A stretch of DNA of 64,000 nucleotides from Diaporthe sp. PMI_573 (Eukaryota; Ascomycota; Sordariomycetes; Diaporthales; Diaporthaceae): positions 248,001 to 312,000 of the forward strand of contig JAJTUP010000009.1 of NCBI GenBank assembly GCA_021399435.1, in the 5' to 3' direction. The translations under genes and the position numbers were made by a program. Shown here one piece after another: positions 32,828 through 43,823 of this stretch (the stretch's first letter is position 1; each line of letters begins with the position of its first letter). The notes under the pieces are model-generated. The model saw only the letters and a program-made list of their open reading frames with translations, did no database searches and was not told the DNA's origin.

Positions 32828-33531
32828 ATGGGTCCTGAAGGCAAGCACACGCGTAGCCATTGCCCCGGACCATCTCAGTCAACAGCATCTGGGGCAATTG
32901 GTTTTCTGGACCTGCCTACAAGGGCTCGCCAGGACGTATACAAACGAGTACTCGCGGTGGGACATCCAGTCTATCTCTTTCAAGATGTTGGACCTCGAGT
33001 GGAGACATTTGCGCCCGACAAACCTAAGTGGTGGCTTGCATTACTGTATACCAACAAACAAATATACAGTGAGGCCAAGGCAGTCCTATACGGAAGGAAT
33101 TGTTTCTATTTAATGGACAAGCCGCAACAACAAGACGCTCTCCTACGGTCTTTTCTTAACTGCATTGGATCATCCAATGCAGATTTACTATCCTGTTTAT
33201 GCATCAGCTTCCCAGTCGTGGAAAAGGCACAAGATCAACCAGAAAAGGTCAGGATCAGAGAAGATGGCTTTCAGAATTTGGGTCTCCTTCAGTCAAATTG
33301 CGCCAACTTAACGACATTGGAAATGCAATCTCCAAGGAGAATTCCAGGTTTCTAGCAGAGGCGGACGGGGGTGACGCACAGTTTGTTCGAGCGGCACTGC
33401 TGCGAATTGGTGATCAGCTAAAAGCCATTTCTTCGGTGGAGAAGATCATCGCCAGACTCTACGTTAAAGATCTGGCCCCTCTGGTGATTGATATTATGCA
33501 AGGGCTTGGGTGGGTGGTCCTGAACGGATAA
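32828..33531 (+). pseudogene. DUF7730-type protein gene with a frameshift
   Basis: The first frame (32828-33355) encodes FLDLPTRARQDVYKRVL, LALLYTNKQIYSEAKAVLYGRN and LGLLQSNCANLTTLEM, the order seen in fungal DUF7730/F-box-like proteins: a short hydrophobic motif, the TNKQIYSEA block, then repeats. It then ends in SPRRIPGF. The continuation expected for the family (SKENSRFLAEADGGDAQFVRAALLRIGDQLKAI ... MQGLGWVVLNG in pieces) lies in another frame from about 33310 to 33531. No GT-AG pair of usable size lies at the switch, so a one-base loss (or two-base gain) in about 33310-33345 is the simplest reading. A sequencing error would look the same. Role unknown. Confidence 0.62.
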
Positions 33532-35400
33532 TATATCTGATAGACAAGTGGTTTCCTAGCAATCCGTTAGGTCTAGGTTATCACAAGTTGCGAGGCCAAG
33601 TTAGAGCTATTCCCGGTCTGTAAGTAGGTGAAATATCCGTGTGGGGGTTGAGTATGCCGATTTCTGATTCCTCAGTTCGACCACACGTGACTTCACCACC
33701 TCCTCCCACTTTGTCACTCCACCAAAAGCTTCAGGTATCTACTGCTTAATTTTGAGGTCAACTCGTCTTGATAAATACTTTATACCCCAGTCCCTCGATC
33801 CTCTTTCTCCTCTTCTCCCTTTCCTTCCATTTCCATCCGGTTCGGTCCTCCGTATCACAGCCAATATGTGTAAACGCGGGTGTTGGGGGGGGGGAGCTGA
33901 GAACAGGGGTGGGCCGAGATCCGGGCTGGGCATGTTATCTCCCGTAGCGCTCTTGCAGCCTCCTGGGTCCAGGACGGTATTCAGACAATAGAGTATGACA
34001 TTTTTTTTCTAAAATTCAGAACTCAGGCGATTATGTATATTATATCCTCTAGCGAAGGGGTCATCAATGCAATGTAACAAACTGGACTTCTCTCACTTAC
34101 TGCCTGACTTGATGGCGAGGCTAAAGGGGTGTACAGAGGTCACGATACAAGGCTTTGCCAGATGACAGAAAATTCATCGCCTCGGGTAATCACAGACAGA
34201 GGGCCAAGTATTTTTGTGTGGGTGGACTGTTTGGGACAACGGGAATAATTCCAAGAGGCTGGGGCGGGCGGATGGATACTCTAGCGACTTGGTCTCAGAC
34301 ATACCGCTTAGCATCGTGCAGAAGCAATGATCAGTAAGCAGCTCGGCAAGACTTGGGAAGCTTAACTCAACCTAGGGACGGAAAGCACTCTACTAACGCG
34401 GAAACTAATGGATGTCACCCCATGTGCAGTAGAATGATGCATCTTGCCATTTGAGACGGCCGAAACGGGGACCGGCGCCTTGGTCTAATGCCCTGGGACA
34501 TTGCACAGACTTCACAAGGACGTCTCTCGTCCGCAGCCGGTTCTCAAATCAGATGCTCGCGGAGGAAGACGGCCGTCTGTCCCGTCCCGCACCCATGCAG
34601 CCTCCCATGCAGCTGCATGTCCCGATTGGGCATCACATGCAACTGTCTCCTGATACGTCGCCTCAATCTTGCCTGTGGCTGACATGTCTCCGAGACTGGT
34701 GACACTGGCATCAGAACGGCTGAACGGGCAGGACCACACCCACCACTAGAAGTTTTGAGGGTAGAGAAAAGTAATGACCAGTGTCGTGCGTCCATGCGCC
34801 CACCCGTTGAGGAATGGGCGGCCTTGAGGCTTCACACCCGATGGGCGTGTCTGGATCAGTTGCCCTCTGGCCATGATCGCCACCCCGGCTGGTGGTGCCC
34901 GACGGTGACATGGCCGCTGGATGCACTTTCCGATCAGTTGAGGTGACCTGCCAACTGCTCTCAAATACAGCATCTCTGCAAATGCCTAGCAACAAGATTC
35001 ACAAATCTCAAGACAGAACACTCCCGCTCGACTGTAGGGCCGCTCTAACAGTAAACTAGCAGTTGGACCCAAGGACCCAAGGACCCAAGGACCCAAGGAC
35101 CTGGTCCTCCCCCGCAGTTCGAACCACTGGCCCCACTTCAAAGGAACCCCACCGAAGGACCTATCCAGGCCTGCCCATTCAAGCTTGGAAGCCCACACCA
35201 CCCCCCCTGGGGGCAGTCCAGCCATCGTCATTGTTAACCTTTGACATCAGTTCAAAACAACACAACAAAACATCACACGATACCCAAAACACCCATAGCG
35301 CACAACACAAGGAGCCCACAACGCTCTCTCCACCATCACTTTCTATCCCCACATAGCACCACCAAACAAGCATTCCGCCGCAAACGCCGCAGACGCAGCC
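33532..35400. other. Intergenic region before the phosphatase-inhibitor gene
   Basis: Almost 1.9 kb without a supported gene. It holds a run of ten G at 33885-33894, GC-rich frames around 34450-35000 on both strands that look like composition effects, and a tandem 8-bp repeat at 35065-35096. The last 150 bases are rich in CACAACA words, typical of a fungal 5' UTR. Confidence 0.5.
35065..35096. repeat. Four tandem copies of an 8-bp unit
   Basis: GGACCCAA is repeated four times in a row, followed by a partial fifth copy (GGACC). It sits about 305 bp upstream of the inhibitor-2 start codon, so it falls in the promoter or 5' UTR. Confidence 0.92.
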
Positions 35401-36321
35401 ATGGCTGAGGTCGTCGAGATGATACCCGATACCGCCGCGCATTCCCCTCCTCCCCCCAACACCAAGCGCCCCAAGGGCATCCTCAAGAACCCTTCTTACC
35501 AAGGTCGCTCGCCGCCCGTCTCCCCAACCGCCGCCACTTCAAACAGCCACGACCTCGACTCCACTCAAGATCCCTCTCTGAGCGAGAAAGAGGTCACCAT
35601 CCAGAACACCCAGATCAACGCGGGCCACCGCCGCTCCTCCTCCGCCGCCAGGCCCATCGGCTCGCGGCGCCAGAGCTCTCGCACCCCGTCCGTCACCGAC
35701 CCCTCCGAAGAGGCCGACCCACGCATCAAGTGGGACGAGGCGAACCTCTACCTCACCGAGCAGGAGCGCACCAGCACCATGAAGATCACGGAGCCCAAGA
35801 CCCCCTACGCGAAGCACTACGACCCGGCCGAGGACCCCAGCGACGACGACGACATCAACGCCCCCGGCGACGGCACCAGCGGCCTCAACATCAGGAAGCG
35901 CAAGGAGGCCAGCCACCACAGCGGCAGGTCCCAGAACGAGGACGACATCCCCGGCCTGTCGCTGGGCGAGCCCGAGGAGGCCGTCCCGGACGTCCCCGCC
36001 GACGAGGTCGAGCTGAAGCACCAGCACCGTGGCAGCGGTAGCGCCGTCCACATCGACAATGCCACCACCCAAGGTGACGAGGCCGGCCTGTCGCCCGAGG
36101 AGGCCGAGAAGCACCGCCGGTTCGAGGAGTTGCGCAAGAAACACTACAAGATGACCTCGGTCGTCCACACCCTCGGCCACCCCGAGGAGATAGACACCCT
36201 CGCGGCCGAGGACGAGGACGACAGCGACGAGGATGGTGGTGCGCAGGGCGGCGCGTCTAACGGTGCCGCTGTCCCGCCTATGCCTCCTATGCCGTCTAAT
36301 ATTAATGGTCGGTCGGCATAG
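35401..36321 (+). CDS. GLC8: Protein phosphatase inhibitor 2 (Glc8 / IPP-2)
   Basis: An intronless gene of 306 residues. KGILKN at residues 25-30 is the first phosphatase-1 contact. IKWDEANLYLTEQER and MKITEPKTPYAKHY (residues 109-140) form the central block with the PxTP phosphosite at Thr134 (the GSK3/Pho85-type site that converts the inhibitor to an activator). FEELRKKHYKMTSVVH near residue 245 is the (R/K)xHYxM motif that reaches the PP1 active site. Acidic and Pro-rich linkers between them are as expected for this intrinsically disordered protein. It regulates type 1 phosphatase (Glc7) in glycogen metabolism and mitosis. GC-biased wobble fits a well-expressed housekeeping gene and causes long spurious frames on the other strand. 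Confidence 0.95.
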   Translation: MAEVVEMIPDTAAHSPPPPNTKRPKGILKNPSYQGRSPPVSPTAATSNSHDLDSTQDPSLSEKEVTIQNTQINAGHRRSSSAARPIGSRRQSSRTPSVTDPSEEADPRIKWDEANLYLTEQERTSTMKITEPKTPYAKHYDPAEDPSDDDDINAPGDGTSGLNIRKRKEASHHSGRSQNEDDIPGLSLGEPEEAVPDVPADEVELKHQHRGSGSAVHIDNATTQGDEAGLSPEEAEKHRRFEELRKKHYKMTSVVHTLGHPEEIDTLAAEDEDDSDEDGGAQGGASNGAAVPPMPPMPSNINGRSA

Positions 36322-36912
36322 ATGGGGCAGGCGGACGATGACACTGGAAAATGGGCATCTTTTGGGGTCACGGTACTGGAGAATGTCGGATTTTCCCATG
36401 CCAGAACAGCGATTCAAGGGTTTCCATTAGCCCGCAGTGGACACTTACCGGAAAGTTTGTCGAAGTTTCCACAGCGATACAGTCGTTACGGCTGACTTCA
36501 CCTTTTGTGTCGTACCATGCTTGTCACAGAATGTGGGCAGAGGCGGAATAGGAGGCACAGCGGTAACATGTCAGGGCACGCGCTGGTCAAGGGCGTTTTC
36601 GAGGAGTCGTCATCACTTTTGTCGCAGCTCACTTCTTTGGTTTCCCTTGTTTCACACATACCACAAACGTTGCAGGGACGCGCAAGTGCGATTCGGTATC
36701 AAAGGCATAGTAAGGTCACAAGTAATCCATAGTATCTCCTACAATGGCCTGTTTCCTCCAGCGCTCATCTTGATCGAATGGTGTTTTGTGTGATAAGCTT
36801 CATGTGTGTCGCCTGGGTCCGTAACGGATGGGCGCTTAACCGTTGACGCGTGCCTTGGGTCGGACCGTGACAGATGCTCTGCTCCCCTGATGGACAGGGT
36901 AAAGCACCTCGT
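36322..36912. other. Intergenic region between convergent genes
   Basis: About 590 bp shared by the 3' ends of the inhibitor-2 gene (plus) and the Lcl2 gene (minus). No gene is seen. Confidence 0.5.
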
Positions 36913-37367
36913 TCATAGCAGCCCCTTCCTCGCCAGCTCGACCTTCCTGGCCGCCTCCCCAGCCTTGAACCCTCCCCTTGAAACACAGATGCGCTGCCCA
37001 TCGGCCAACTCGAACTTGTCCTCGTGACTTGGCCATGCGCAGGGGCAGTGGTGTGGGAAGTGCACGCACGCCAGCGTGTCTGGGCAGATGTAGTTGTCGC
37101 AGTGGGCTGTGTTGGAGTAGGTGTCAGCCTTGGGTTTTTCTTCCATTATTAAAACAGAGATCCAGGGCTGATCATACCTCTGTCGACCTGTGCCCTGTAC
37201 CAGCTAGAATCGGAGGGCGCATTCTGTTGTTGCTGTTGTTGGTGGTGGTGTCCTCCTCCTCCTCCTCCACCGCCCTGGCCTCCGAACATCTGCTCGAAGA
37301 AGTTGAACTGCGCGGAGACTGTGCCCAGCAGGGCAAAGAGAAGCGAGAGGAGGAACTGTTGACGCAT
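36913..37367 (-). CDS. LCL2: Long chronological lifespan protein 2 (Lcl2)
   Basis: Two exons on the minus strand (37367-37178, 37106-36913) encode 127 residues, matching the family. A signal peptide ([20 protein letters not shown]) leads into [10 protein letters not shown], a low-complexity Gly/His/Gln run ([17 protein letters not shown]) and then the Cys-rich domain: [39 protein letters not shown] and the terminal ELARKGLL. Six cysteines are spaced as in Lcl2 orthologs. The yeast protein is linked to ER-associated degradation and lifespan; it enters the secretory pathway. The start is the Met that opens the signal peptide; the frame upstream is open only through non-ATG codons. The gene is divergent from bL27m, with 255 bp between start codons. 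Confidence 0.94.
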
Positions 37368-37622
37368 TGTGCTCCGTGAAACCAAAATTCGACCGTCAAG
37401 GAGAGACTAAAGTTGAGACAATTTCGCAAGGGCCTTTTCGCTAATATTCGGAGTTGACAAAGTTACTTGTCTTCAAGTTAACTTGTCGCCCACTCCCGGC
37501 CGAGCCCCTTGTCAGCGGCCAAGCTGTCCAAATTCACGGCCGCCCGACCCCTGCGACCAGCTTATCGTTATCACCAACACAGATGACTAAGCCATTCGAC
37601 GTCCCAGCTAGCAATTTTCTGG
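37368..37622. promoter_or_regulatory. Shared divergent promoter of LCL2 and bL27m genes
   Basis: Only 255 bp separate the two opposed start codons, so the core promoters and 5' UTRs must overlap or adjoin. I did not identify specific factor sites. Confidence 0.6.
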
Positions 37623-39030
37623 ATGAGCGCATCGAAGGCCGCCTTGGATGGAGCTCTATTTCGCCAGCACGGAGCTCGCAACAGCCCACGGCGGACCCCA
37701 GATATGATGCGGCTTGGTCAATTGCAACGGCCATTACAGGCCGTTGCTGTGGCCGGCTCTTGCAGACCGACGCTCGCCACATTCGCGCTGCCATGCCGGC
37801 CAGCAATCCAGTCGACACCGGCGGAGGCACAATCGACAAATGGTGTCGTGGAAGGGCGGAGGTATGCCAGTGTAAAGTCGCAGGGAGCATACAGGATACC
37901 AAACAAGAAGACAATAGCCAAGAAATTGGGTGCAAAAAAGAGCGGTGGTATGTTCGTATCTGCTACCATCCACGTTGCACCGTCTTCCCACGCGCACGAC
38001 ACGCGAACACCCTCGAAGGAGTCGAAGAGGGACTTGTGGCAAATGAGCTGACACCTTCCTCTTAATCTTAGACCAACATGTCATCCCCGGGAACATCATC
38101 TTCAAACAGCGAGGCACAATGTGGCACCCAGGCGAGAACGCCCTAAAGGGCCGTGACCACACGATCCACGCCGCCGTCGAGGGCTACGTCAAGTACTACC
38201 GCGACCCCCAACTCCACCCGACCCGACAGTACATCGGCGTCGCCTTCAACCGCAACGACACCCTCCCCTACCCGAAAGACGCACCACGGCGGCGCAAGCT
38301 CGGCATGGTGGCCGTGACGCGCAAGGTCCACGAGAAGAAGGACGCCATCTCCGCGAGCGGCATCCCGAGACGGGTCGTGCGCCAGGCCGGGATATTCGAC
38401 ATCAAGGAGCTGGAGCAACGTCTCTGGTCGCGGGATAAGGCGCGCGAGCTGGAGCAGGCCAGGAAGGCGAAGGCGGCGTCAGATCCCGCGTTCAAGGCAC
38501 AATCAGCGGCGGCCGAGGCAGCAGCCGCCGCGGGTGAGACGGAGGCGACGGCCATTACGGGCGGGGAGAAGGGACAGGCGGGACCCAGCACCGCCAAGTC
38601 CAAGAAGCGCACGCGGTCGCAGCAGAGGCGTCTCGTGCACCCCCTGGCGTTCATCCAGAAGCGGTGGCTGGAGCGGCGGCGGACGCGGACGCTGCACCTG
38701 AACCCGCGCAGCTACAGCTACACCGAGACGAACGCGGCGATCGGGCGTCTGGCGTCTCGGACCATGTACACGGCCCCCTGGAAGCTGGGCGGGCGCAAGG
38801 CGCGCTTCAGGGCGCGCCGGGGCCGCCGCGAGGAGCAGATCAAGAAGATCGCCGCCGACCGCGAGCTGGTCAAGGCCGAGAAGGAGAAGGAGCGCATCGC
38901 GGCGGAGGCCAAGAGGGCGCGCATGCTTGCTAAGCAGAGGGCTAAGGGCCAGGGGCGCGCGCAGAAGGAGGGGGCTAAGGAGGGGGAGAGTGGCGGTGAG
39001 AAGATGGCTGAGATCAAGGTTGATGCATGA
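37623..39030 (+). CDS. MRPL2: Mitochondrial large-subunit ribosomal protein bL27m
   Basis: Two exons (37623-37947, 38072-39030) encode 427 residues. A basic, Arg/Ala/Ser-rich presequence suits mitochondrial import. The bL27 core follows: [26 protein letters not shown] joined by the intron to [20 protein letters not shown], then [14 protein letters not shown]. The core's N-terminal arm reaches the peptidyl-transferase centre. Bacterial L27 is about 85 residues; here a C-terminal extension of more than 250 residues follows, as in fungal MRPL2/bL27m, rich in Lys, Arg, Glu and Ala, with [13 protein letters not shown] and a helical [17 protein letters not shown] stretch. Another in-frame Met (37704) could start the presequence instead. 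The intron is 124 nt, long for this window. Confidence 0.94.
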
Positions 39031-39738
39031 GGTGGGTTATCTGTAGGATACTGAGGTGTGGTATGTCAATACAAAAGGCATTTAGAAGTGGCCGGCACTC
39101 TGAGGCTTATGCGATATCACTTCTTGGGTCGTGCAAGGCGCATCATTCTGGCTTGAAGCTGGTTGTTGATCACTGTCTGTGATCTTCCAACGCATCTAAC
39201 CTCCGCAGTCTCGAGTACGGGAAGGAGGCAAGGAACCCGTCCGAGCGGGCTTTCTGTCTCTTGATGCAACAGTTCTGCCGGGGGCCCTCCGGACCAATGG
39301 GAAGCAGCTGTCTTGGTCCATTTGTTGAAACCAGGAAGTCACTATATGAGGGCACGACCGTACTGCAGAGGTGTGGGTGCATCCATTTCCCTCTGTAGTA
39401 CAACATCTGTGGCCTTTCTCTTGTGTGTTAAGGATACGGATGGAAGGGCGTTGTCATTGGAGACTTGGATGCTGCATGGTGGCTGTGTCTGCAGTAACAC
39501 ATTCGGTGGGCGGTTGCCCACTGCGAATACCCGGTCTGGGGTTGCACAACCTAGGCGCCTTGGGCCGAGCTGCATTGGACACGGCATACTTATAACGCGG
39601 GGCAGTTGACTTCTAACGACCCATCTCTGTCGAATATGGTCGACCACTTCGCTTTCCAACTCTCCCGCTCCTCTTCCCAACTCTCCCACTCCTCGACTCA
39701 AGTCGTACGAACTTCTTCGACCCCCTTTGTTACGCATC
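39031..39738. other. Intergenic region, no supported gene
   Basis: About 700 bp. The long minus-strand frame 39342-40001 overlaps the next gene and lacks recognisable content. Short CTCCCACTCCTC-like pyrimidine tracts before 39739 suit a fungal 5' UTR. Confidence 0.5.
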
Positions 39739-41489
39739 ATGGCGGCCCCAGGCTTTGGGTTCTCCATGGGGGACTTCGCCGCCGGCGTGTTCCTCATCAG
39801 GAAACTCGTTCGCGCTGTTGACGACACAGCTGGATCGCGCGCAGCCCACCGCAAGCTGGCTTCCGAGCTCCTCAATCTGGAAGAGGCGCTGGGCAACATC
39901 AACAAACTCCAACTCGGTCCGGACCAAGAGCCCCAGAAACTTGCCCTGCAGCCAGTGGCGGCGCAGTGTGAAACCAGTATCAAGACGTCCATATCCAACA
40001 ACGCCGAATCCAGCCAGTCGCTAGTTCTCCAATCATCTACAATACTGCCGGCTGGGCGAACGAATCTTCACGAGATACAATGGGCTCTGTGCAAGGATAA
40101 AGCTGTGGACGACCTTCGGACCGAGATAGCAGCTCACACAACAGCACTGAATCTCAACCCTGCCACAATTCAGGTGTAGGTCTGATCTATGCAGGCTGTT
40201 TTCAACCAGTTGACTTTGTCAGGTCCGCCACCAAATTGCAAGAGCGAAACCTAGACAACAACACTCAGGTAGTGGAAGCGGTATACGACGAGACGAGAAT
40301 AGCAAGCGACCGCGTCGAACAGAACCAGCAGACACTCGTCATTCAAACAGGCTTGATGGAGGCAATTTCACGCGCCATCACAGGGCTGGTGTCCGGGCAG
40401 CAAGGAAATTGTCTCCTACCACTCGTCCACAGGGCCCGGCAAGGGAACATCACAATCGCCGACGCCCTCACTCAGACCCAGCAAGTCTCGTGCAGTATCC
40501 CACCCCAGATTGAACGCGAACAGCCTGTTCTTTTCGAAGACGCACATGGAAGACTGACACCGTTCCACGTCGAGTTTATAAACTCCTACGCCGCTTTCCA
40601 GGCCCTTCTTCAGGCCCGGTTCGAGAACATGCCAGGGCTGGGAAAAGTGAAAGGATTGGAGTATTCCATGCAAGACACGCACTCAAAACGGATCCTTGAT
40701 CTTTCCAGACCTTGGGAGAGCAATATGAGACCCGGAAGAAAGTTCGCCATGAGTATGGTCTCTCAGCTGACTAAAGCTGTGAGATCTTCCTGCCCAGCGT
40801 GCTCCAGAGAAACATCCAATCCCAATGAAGAAGGGTCCGACGTTCAGTGGTACGGATAAGTCCTCTTTCACTTATTTCCCCCGAAGTCAGTGCACGAGCA
40901 CCAATCTGACAAGGAAGTCCGTGACAGTGATAACCCTGATTGCCGCATGATCTTTCGCTGCATCACACAGAGCGATCATCCGATATTAGGAAAAAGGAAG
41001 AGATCAGAGTCAAGCGGCAGTCCCACAAAGCGAACGAAGCGTGGGCAAAGCGAGGACGTTACCGATCAGGATGATGCGGACGGGATACATGAGTTTCGTC
41101 GCGTACCAATCATACAGCGCCTTCCCCAAACTCCATGGGAGACAAGTGTCAGTGGTGACCGCTATCCCTACACCAGGATGCCGACATCTTTCAGCCCTAA
41201 GCAGATATCGGTGCCCTCGATGAGTAGCGTTTCCAGTTCCTTCGACGGCGGCGACATGCATGCCATGCCATCCCCAAGACACGAATCCATTTCTGGCCAT
41301 GGCTCGAACGACCAGCGAGGCCGTGAAATTCCTTTGTTAACCATCACGGATACCGCCAGGAAGGACCACACGACCGGAATTTCCAGTATCGAGAACAGTG
41401 ACATTCAGAGCTCGACGATGGATTCCATTGCCAAGATACCGCCCATCATTGTCAGCATGCGGCAGAGGAAAGAGCCCTCGGTTTCCTAG
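39739..41489 (+). CDS. Fungal STAND-type N-terminal domain plus ubiquitin-like domain protein
   Basis: Three exons (39739-40175, 40223-40849, 40928-41489) give 541 residues. MAAPGFGFSMGDFAAGVFLI followed by a helical bundle is the type of N-terminal domain found on fungal STAND/NLR-like proteins. After a helical linker comes EREQPVLFEDAHGRLTPFHV, INSYAAFQALLQARF and DLSRPWESNMRPGRKFAMSM, a pattern I match to the fungal ubiquitin-like domain often paired with it. A short Cys motif (SSCPACS ... NPDCRMIFR) follows; it is split by the second intron. The C-terminal 190 residues are polar, with a KRKRSESSGSPTKRTKRG nuclear-signal-like stretch. There is no NACHT or NB-ARC ATPase, so this is a stand-alone adaptor-like protein rather than a full receptor. 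Function is unknown. The second intron is the least certain part. Confidence 0.75.
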
Positions 41490-42596
41490 AGCGCAGCCAG
41501 TCATGCACCACACAGAGGTCGCGACGCATACCGGTCCAGTGACAGAGACAAGGATGGAAGTTAGTAGCTCCACAGATCGCCTCATGTCCCCCGAAGGCAC
41601 CAGCAGAAGATGCGCCAAGACCATCTAGCGAAGGATCTACCTCAACGGCAAAACAGAAGTCGCCGAACACCTCGATGCATGTCGCTCTGGTCACAAACGC
41701 AGTGATCTAGTTGTGCGCAAGCATGACCGCAAGATTGAACGCGCTACATCGCATCATCTTGATACTATAGGCAGAAGGGACACAGCTATCAGAGTGAAAC
41801 GATCAGGGGGTGCTCGCAGCCGCACCCTATCAGTGTCCAATAGTCGGCTTAATCAGGTAGATTCAGTACCTTAGTCTCCCCCCTCCCTTCCCCCACAATC
41901 ATTTTGATCGATCTTCAAGGGTAGTATTGATGGCAGAGTCCCGACTACATATCCATACTCATACCCGCATCCTGCACTGCCGCCCCCAAGATCTGTGCCT
42001 GTTGCTGGTCCACAAGCACACTTAAACGATGTGTTCAAAATGCAAGTCATCAAATAGTAGAGCTTGATCGTGTTCCTCTGCTACTCAGTACTGCCAGATA
42101 AAAATCCTAGTTATGAAGCATAGAGAATGATAATAATACGCGCTGCTTCATGAATGTGTATCTTCTGTCTGACAAAAAAAATGTAAATCTCGGTCTGCTT
42201 CAGCTTACGATCTATTTCAGTAGAGGCATATGGAGCTACCTCCGATGTCATGAGAAATGGGTAACAGGGAGCGTTCCTCACAGGGCAGCATATACTTTTA
42301 ACCTTTGATCCCTGTACCAGTGCGTGCTGACCAGGTGTACATTGTACAAGATTGAAGGGTATCCCGAAAGTCCTCTTAATGACATTGTTTCTGGAGAATC
42401 TATGTCCTCGTATTGGTCCTCATAATTGTTCACTACTTTGTACCGTTTTTAGAGACAAACAGAAGTATTCACTTTGAACTCAGATTTGCCAGCTCCTTTT
42501 CCATCATATCTACTGCCTCGTTGAGATGCTTCTCGCTGTCAAAATCAACAATAGAGTCCCACCTGGGCAACGGATTCTTCCTTAAGTGTCCTAGAT
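41490..42596. other. Intergenic region, no supported gene
   Basis: About 1.1 kb, more AT-rich toward 42060-42450. No frame shows protein-like content. Confidence 0.5.
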
Positions 42597-43823
42597 CTAA
42601 GCCCGTTTCCTCGCCACGTCCAGTCTAAATTTCGCCAGTGTCTCAACTTGTTCGACGATGCGCTGGATGTGTGGGCGACGAGCCTCGTCGTTAGTTTTCA
42701 ACACTATTAAGGCCTCCACGCGATTCTTAGCACGACCCAAGAGGGTTGAAATAATGAGGGCATCTTCAATAGACATTCCAGCCCCGCACCCTTGCCATGG
42801 AGTTGTGGCATGTTCAGCATCGTCGATCACGCAGATAGGCCCAAACACGTAGGTTCTTGCGGGCAGATGTTCCCAGAGGTGCGTGGCAGGCTGTTCCGGC
42901 TGGTCACAAAGCAACTGCATCCTTGGGAGCCTCATGTTCATTTCGACACAGATGGACCATTTGGAATTGCTTACCTCATTTACAGCCTTGGAAAGATGCG
43001 GTGGGCAGTTCTGGTAGAGGTTCCTGATGTGCTCGGCTGACACAGTTCGATACTACCTGTCAGGCATTAATTTGCCCTCTGATGCAATGATGAACTGGAC
43101 CAGCTCGCCTTGATTCAACACTTTGTGCATCAAGTAAGCGCCGTCCCCGACCCAACCATACTCGCGAGCATCCTCAATATTGACAGGAACTTCACCCAGA
43201 CTAGCTTGAGCCACTGCGTAGGGCTGTAGGCCATGACTGCCCATGTAGCGGTATTCCTTGGCAAGACTGCGGGATCATTCTCTCCCAGAATGAACCTCCG
43301 AACCGTACTGTGGACTTCAGGCCCTCCAAGACTAGTGTCCCGCTTTCAAATATATCGTGTGATGTTAAACAATTTTCACGAGTAGTGGTTCGTAACACCG
43401 GCTTCGAAACCTTGCAGCAACTCTTAAGCCCTTGGAGGCCTTACGAGCTAGGAAAAGGGCACATTCTCGGTGGGAGGTTTACTCACTACCATCGGCACCA
43501 ATGAGGATATCACACTCCTGGGTAGTCCCGTCATTGAATCCCAGGGCCAGAAGGCCGACACTACCACCTTAGCCATCGACTTTCTCCAGCTTCTTCGACA
43601 CGTGCATGCGTTGCTCGGGGATTCCGGCAAGCAGCTCTCGCAAGAACGCAGCATGAAGCGGACACCTCCTAAGATCTCTACCCGAATAGTCTGTGCCATA
43701 ACTTTGGAGCTTATCGTGTGGCTGCGCTGTCATTTTTAACTGTGAAGAGGTTTCTCTATTCCTCAGAAACATGAAACAATGGTGGCCGGAGCCTCCAAAA
43801 TGGAACCACCTCGTGGTGCCCAC
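42597..43823 (-). pseudogene. Decayed FAD-dependent monooxygenase (salicylate hydroxylase-like)
   Basis: Pieces of one protein lie in order on the minus strand in several frames. LRELLAGIPEQRMHVSKKLE (about 43600) runs into a stop, then LALGFNDGTTQECDILIGAD resumes. RRFILGENDPAVL (about 43280) changes frame to EYGWVGDGAYLMHKVLNQGE (about 43130) and meets another stop near 43050. WEHLPARTYVFGPICVIDDA and HATTPWQGCGAGMSIEDALI (about 42800) form the second FAD-binding block, in which the canonical GDA is now DDA. The N-terminal GxGxxG Rossmann region is missing. Premature stops plus a frameshift plus missing ends mean a pseudogene. Intact relatives hydroxylate aromatic acids using FAD and NAD(P)H. 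Confidence 0.82.

Noticed and set aside
35539..36417. Long minus-strand frame opposite the inhibitor-2 gene (292 codons)
   Set aside because: It mirrors the GC-biased wobble of a clearly coding plus strand and gives low-complexity Val/Gly/Leu text.
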